From NCBI GenBank assembly GCA_030248195.1, contig JASAND010020705.1, forward strand, positions 1-64,000: a stretch of DNA of 64,000 nucleotides. Direction: 5' to 3'. Source of the DNA: Trissonchulus latispiculum (Eukaryota; Nematoda; Enoplea; Enoplida; Ironidae). How positions within the stretch are numbered: position 1 is the stretch's first letter; each line of letters starts with the position of its first letter. The notes below the pieces were generated by a model, which did no database searches, was not told the origin of the DNA, and saw only the letters and a program-made list of their open reading frames with translations. The translations under genes and the position numbers were made by a program. Shown here one piece after another: positions 59,303-64,000 of the stretch.

Positions 59303-62221
59303 CGCTGGCGCAACATTTTGTTAGAGGGTCGGACCAGAACGCTGCAAATCCACAGGGGGGCACCCCTCCTCCCCGCGTTTCGGCTCAACAACAGGGGGTT
59401 GAACATCTTATAGGGTACGTCGAGACTGAATCACAGCCTTCGGAGTCACACGTATTTGGGGTAGGTTCTCCAGAAGATACGACTCCCGAACAAATCGTTC
59501 AGTCTTTTTCTATGATCCAGTCAAATTTTACGACGTTGGCAGCTATTCACATGCATACGTATACTCATATGAAAAAGTTCACTGAGGTTTTGAAGAAACA
59601 AATTTTTGACTTGGGCCATGCCATTGCGGACGCGTGGCCAGAAAAACTCGAACGGGAAGATATTTTGGGCTGTGAAGTGACGGTGCCCGAAACTGACGAA
59701 GTAGTTCAACCCGTGGAGGAGGGCCCCGACCCTCCCCCTCTGCTCTCTCTGAATGGGGAATCTCCCTCACCGGCTGTGACGTCTCGGGAGCAGACTGCGG
59801 GACTCGCTGTGTCTCAGTCTCAGGGTGCGGTGGTCGACGCGGCCTCTGGGACTGGGACCTGTGGGGGCGCGTCTGGGTGTGAGGCCGATCCACCATCCAG
59901 ACCCGCCCCGGGAGGCGTGTCAGCTCCGGAAAAGCCCCTCCATTCCTTGGTGGTTGTGCCCAATTCCATTTCTGATTTGCAGTCTGAAGCTGTTTTAGCT
60001 GCTGGGGACAATACACCAGCAGTTATGATCAATATTAAGGGCCAATATTTGATGGCTATTGTAGATTCGGGTGCCTCTATTTCAATTATCAGTCAGGGAG
60101 GCTTAGATCGTCTTTTGAGAGCAGGAGCAGATATTGTGGTTCAATTCCCAGACGCCATTAGGGCTAGAACTTCGGGGGATACTCCACTACGTATCGAAGG
60201 AAAAGTTTACATCCCTTTCGAAGTGGGCGGAATACAATTTGGGTGGCATTTCCATCTAGCTCCGCAGTTCTATCGTGATATTTTGCTTGGGACTGATTTT
60301 CTGAAAGCTTATAGTTGGGATATTATTTTCTCTGAGAATCGTGTTAGTATGAACGGATTGAGGCTCAAAATGCTCACTCCTGAGGAAATTCGGGCTGAAT
60401 GGGACTTGGGTGACGCAATGGCTTTTGCTGTGGTTTTGGCCATTGATGTACAAATTCCTCCGTCCACGGAGAAATGGGCGAAGGCCCGTATCTCCTCTAC
60501 CCTCGCTGATCCTCTATACTTTTTTGAGCCGTTTGACTCTTTTATTGACGATAATAAAGTTTTGCCCTATGCTGGGGTAGTGGAAGTACAAGATCATTTT
60601 TTCGAATTTCTATTGGTCAATCCCACAAATTCTCCAATTTCAATTTCACGATCTACGGTTGTGGGGTCTGTGGTCCCCACCTCAGACTATGCTTCTGAAG
60701 GTTCAAACTTTTCAAAACCTTTGGTGGTCTCTCAAGCTCGTGTCTCTCAGGACCCTTATATCCATGATATGGTCTTTGCAGTCGATGACAATTTGGGTGT
60801 CCCTCCCCCTCATGTTCCTTCAGCTCTCACGTATAAGTTGGCCACCGATTCAGCTTTTGAAGATGATAGCGTTTTTTCTCTTGCCTTCTGGCCAACAGAG
60901 GATCCACCTCAAAAAGAGGGGGTAGCCCTGAGTCTACCCCAAAAAGAGGGGGTAGGTGTGAACCTACCCCAAAAAGGGGGGGGGGTAAAGGCAGTAAAAT
61001 GCCCTATGGCTGAAATTCTTCCGATTGATGCTTGTGAGGACCAAGACGAACTCCCAGAAGTGAAATCTGCTCAAAAGGGGTAACAGCTCCACCCGAACCC
61101 CCCGACCCTCCCTTAACCAGTGATTCGAGCTTGGGAGATTGCGGGGAGAAAGTTTTGAAATCGTGTCTTCTACAGGGGGAGGATCTCTCTCCTGTTGCAG
61201 AAGGCCATGTCTGGGATTACCTCTTGTTTCTGTGACAGTTTTAGATGAAGTTCAAGTTTGGGTAGAAGACCAGCCGGTTTTTCGGCTACGGGAGGAGTCA
61301 GAAACTCTTTTGGCTCCTCCCTCTTCTAATTTGGCCTTGTACGGGGGGAAGGTTGGCCACAGGAGGTGAGGGGGGTCGACCCCGCCCTCCTGGAGTCTCC
61401 TTCGTTTTCTTCGGCGGCTCAACTTGCGCCCGGGTTCGACCGGACCAGTTTAGCCGCTGAACCTCCGTCCGAGGATCATCCCGAACTTACCTTTTCAAGT
61501 CTAAGTTATCCCGAACTTTCTACCCCGAACTTAGTCCATCCCGATCTTATGACTTCTGTACAAAATTTTTCTGTATCTGATACAAGTCTCTCTCAAACTG
61601 CGAATGATAACTGGCACCATTATTATGTATCCCTCAAGGCACATCCTGGTGAGCACGGGTATATACGTATTCCGTGGCCTGACCTTTTTTCCGGCACTAT
61701 CTTGGAACATACGTATATACGTACTCAACCAGAAAGTCAGCTGGCAAGTCCCGTCTCGGGGGACTCCGCGGTGCCCCTCTCAGATTTACAGGTACGTGCT
61801 CTCTTGAACAGCAAGATTCAGCTACATAATTGTTGTTTGACTCGGCGTAATCAGCGACGGTTACGCCTAATGATTTTGAATTTTCCTTAAATTTGGGATG
61901 CAGCTGGGGGCTTCGGTAAAACGGACATCGACTATCACTATATTGAGATTGAGCCTGGCAAGCGCCCAATAAAAGCTCGGGCCTATAAAGTAAACCCGGC
62001 GCAAAAGAAAATTATTGATGAGAAGTTGGCAGCCTGGCTAGAACAGGAGTTGATTCAACCCTCTCGTAGCCCATGGGCCTCCCCCATCATTTTGGTTGCG
62101 AAAAAGGACGGGGATTGGAGGTTGTGTGTTGATTATAGAAAACTCAATGCGGTCACAAAAAAGGACTGCTACCCCATCCCATATATTACAGGTCTTTTTG
62201 AGAGCATGCAGGCCTCGCACG
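59303..62221 (+). pseudogene. Gypsy protease and reverse transcriptase region, interrupted
   Basis: One frame is open from the insertion border through 59512-61083. It holds a retropepsin: active-site VDSGASISII about 186 codons after the ATG at 59512, and ILLGTDFL about 70 codons later. After the TAA at 61081 the frame changes several times through 61366. The frame 61366-61890 shows no catalytic motif. Reverse transcriptase starts at about 61915 (GKTDIDYHYIEIEPGKRPI, then ASPIILVAKKDGDWRLCVDY) and stops at 62221 just before the catalytic region, where another element is inserted. RNase H, integrase and the 3' LTR are absent from the window. Confidence 0.9.
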
Positions 62222-62510
62222 CAGTGATTTTCAAAAAGTAGGAAAAAAGTAGGAAGAAAATTTCAAAAAAGTAGGAAAAAGTAGGAAATAAAAGTAGGAA
62301 TTTGAGTAAAAAAGTAGGAATTTTTCCAGGCTAAACTGCATTCCACGAACCTTAATTGCAATGCATACAATCAGCAAAATACTCAATGAGGGAAGATCGA
62401 TCAAGGAATGCGCACTAATAAATGGTACTTCCTGCAGGCGGATCTTTTGCGCTTCCCCCCCCAGCTCTAACTTTTGATTTTTTTGACAAATAACTTTGAA
62501 ATTAGGTGTG
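62222..62510. mobile_element. hAT-like element end, AAAAAGTAGG words, inserted in the Gypsy RT
   Basis: The Gypsy reading frame breaks exactly at CAGTGATTTTCAAAAAG. Inside are five or so AAAAAGTAGGAA words, in the style of the other word-array elements. The expected right end with a CTCGCACG duplication was not found before 64000, so the element is either long, nested or truncated. Confidence 0.6.
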
Positions 62511-62950
62511 GGTGCATGCTGGAGGCTAATGAATTCAAAAATTAAAAAATTTTAAAAAACTTAAAATTTTAGTTTGGTAAGTTCAAAAGGTTTTTTGCTT
62601 TGCAAAAATGAAAAAAATTTTGCTCAAAACTTTGCAAAACAGGGGTTTTCTGGGCTGCTGAGCAGGAATCTGAAATCCGTGTTTCGATTCAGCTTTTCGT
62701 TAGCTCAGTACATATAAGCTAAAGTTGTAAGCTTAACATGTAAGCTTATACTGAGCTAACGAAGGAATCGAAAAACGATTTCAGTTTCGCACTCAGCGCC
62801 CCAGAAAACCCTGTATGCAAGTTTTCAGCAAATTTTTTTCAAAAAACTTTTGGTTCCCCTTGGTCCCCCCTTACCAAACTAAAATTTTACCAAACTAAAA
62901 TTTTAAGTTTTTAAAATTTTAATTTTTGAATTCACCAGCCTCCAAAGATC
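62510..62950. mobile_element. Palindromic element (GCTGGAGGCT... ends)
   Basis: The two halves pair around about 62733: GAGGCTAATGAATTCAAAAA against TTTTTGAATTCACCAGCCTC, AAACTTAAAATTTTAGTTTG against its complement, and GCTTTTCGTTAGCTCAGTA against TACTGAGCTAACGAAGG. It is non-coding. Confidence 0.75.
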
Positions 62951-63017
62951 GCTGCGCGCAAAACATCCCTGCAACCAAAGGTCACGGTTATTCCCAGTAA
63001 AGTTGAAGGCCTTAATC

Positions 63018-63430
63018 CTGGAGGAGGCGACTAAGGTTTTTATTTAGGCCATAGCTAAGGCCATGGCCGAAAGTTTAGAACCGATGGCCTGAAGAATTGT
63101 GGCGTTGAGGCCACCTGGCCTAAATTTTTTGACAACTCAGTCAAATTTTATTGGTCTTTAATTAAAAACAGTGGTGTATATTTCGAATAAAATGGTTTTT
63201 ACTTCCTAAAAATTTCTGGACTGCGCCAGCTAGTTACGTCCTCTACTTGGATATACTTAGTTACTAATGACCATTCAAGTTTTGATTTCGTCACAATAAT
63301 GAAACAACTGCGCACAACCTAAAAATTAGCGAAATTATATACATATATACATGGCCTAAATTTTTGGGAGACGACCTAAAAATCTTTGTCGTTGAGGCCA
63401 TTTGGCCTAAAGGTCGGAAAAAAGGTCGTA
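63018..63430. repeat. Element with GGCCTAAA/TTTAGGCC words
   Basis: GACTAAGGTTTTTATTTAGGCC with GGCCACCTGGCCTAAATTTTT at the left, and GAGGCCATTTGGCCTAAAGG with AAAAAGGTCGTAGG at the right, are partly inverted around an AT-rich centre. This is another probable word-array miniature element; no target duplication was resolved. Confidence 0.5.
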
Positions 63431-64000
63431 GGAGTAAGCCAGCTTATTGGAGAATCCGATTTGGCATTTCCCATGTTTAGGACGCAACAGAAAGCTTAGA
63501 TGAGATCTCCCACATACGTATATACAGCAAAATTTATCAAATTTTCCAATTTCTACAATATATTATAAATGTTTAAAAAGTTCCGGCTTTCCAAATTTTT
63601 GTGGAAGTTTCACTACTTCAGCACAAATGTACAGATTAGCATCAACATAACTTTTTAAGGACAACACAGAGGTGGCACTTTTTCAAAATACAAACAATGT
63701 TCTGTTTGACTCATCCATATATTTTCGTAGAATTATTGCATAAAAAACTTCAAACAAAAAACTAGCCAGATTATTCTTGCCAGGTTTGCGTCAGAGACTT
63801 TTTCCAAAATCGGACCTGTGCATTTCAGTGTGTTTCTAAAAATGTGTTTTATTTTCCAGAAAATTGATTTTTTTCGCTACTTTACCGCGCAACAATTTTT
63901 TCTACATACAGCATAGTCCTGGCCACTCTCACCCCCGAGATGAAAGCGGACAGGCAGTGACTTGTAGTGCAAATTGGAAAATTGGCGCGCTAATCATGTC
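63431..64000. other. No gene recognised
   Basis: AT-rich. A short stretch near 63800 (AAAATCGGACCTGTG and CATTTCAGTGTGT) also occurs near 46490, so it is a dispersed repeat. I looked for the missing NBN FHA exon on the minus strand and did not find it. Confidence 0.4.

Overview
The window is nuclear DNA from an animal, most likely an invertebrate. Three multi-exon genes with GT-AG introns carry animal-type domains (nibrin, a p24/TMED cargo receptor, a CRAL-TRIO protein). The rest is AT-rich and crowded with LINE, SINE, Gypsy and many small non-autonomous DNA transposons. I cannot name the species.

Layout. 1-1.6 kb: open reading frame of an APE-type LINE on the minus strand, running off the left edge. 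1.6-5.6 kb: SINE and hAT-like miniature elements and (TA)n tracts. 5.7-9.9 kb: a minus-strand cluster of virus-like genes (a broken A32-type packaging ATPase, an intact NADAR-domain gene, two unrecognised ORFs, two copies of a small Cys-rich fragment). 10-11.2 kb: an inverted-repeat element with 61-bp arrays. 11.3-12.25 kb: a three-exon RING-H2 gene on the plus strand. 14.6-23.4 kb: a nest of palindromic elements, including a 2.5-kb palindrome and three TTAA-flanked elements end to end. 25.2-32.6 kb: five minus-strand exons of a CRAL-TRIO lipid-binding protein, with transposons in its introns. 32.6-41.7 kb: satellite, foldback and hAT-like elements. 41.7-54.4 kb: eleven phase-compatible minus-strand exons of nibrin (NBN), from the start of BRCT1 to the FKKFKK region. 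51.8-54.1 kb: a complete four-exon p24/TMED gene on the plus strand inside an NBN intron. 55.3-62.2 kb: a decayed Gypsy element whose gag and reverse transcriptase regions are each interrupted by a miniature element. 62.2-64 kb: further repeats.

The cellular genes do not form a pathway: NBN acts in DNA double-strand-break signalling, TMED in ER-Golgi traffic, and CRAL-TRIO proteins bind lipids. The most unusual signals are the antisense TMED gene nested in NBN; a repeat family whose two copies differ by consistent replacement of one short palindromic word; several hAT-like families each built around its own short word; and an intact NADAR gene among decayed virus-like genes. Exon calls rest on reading-frame phase, splice dinucleotides and recognised motifs, without any database search.
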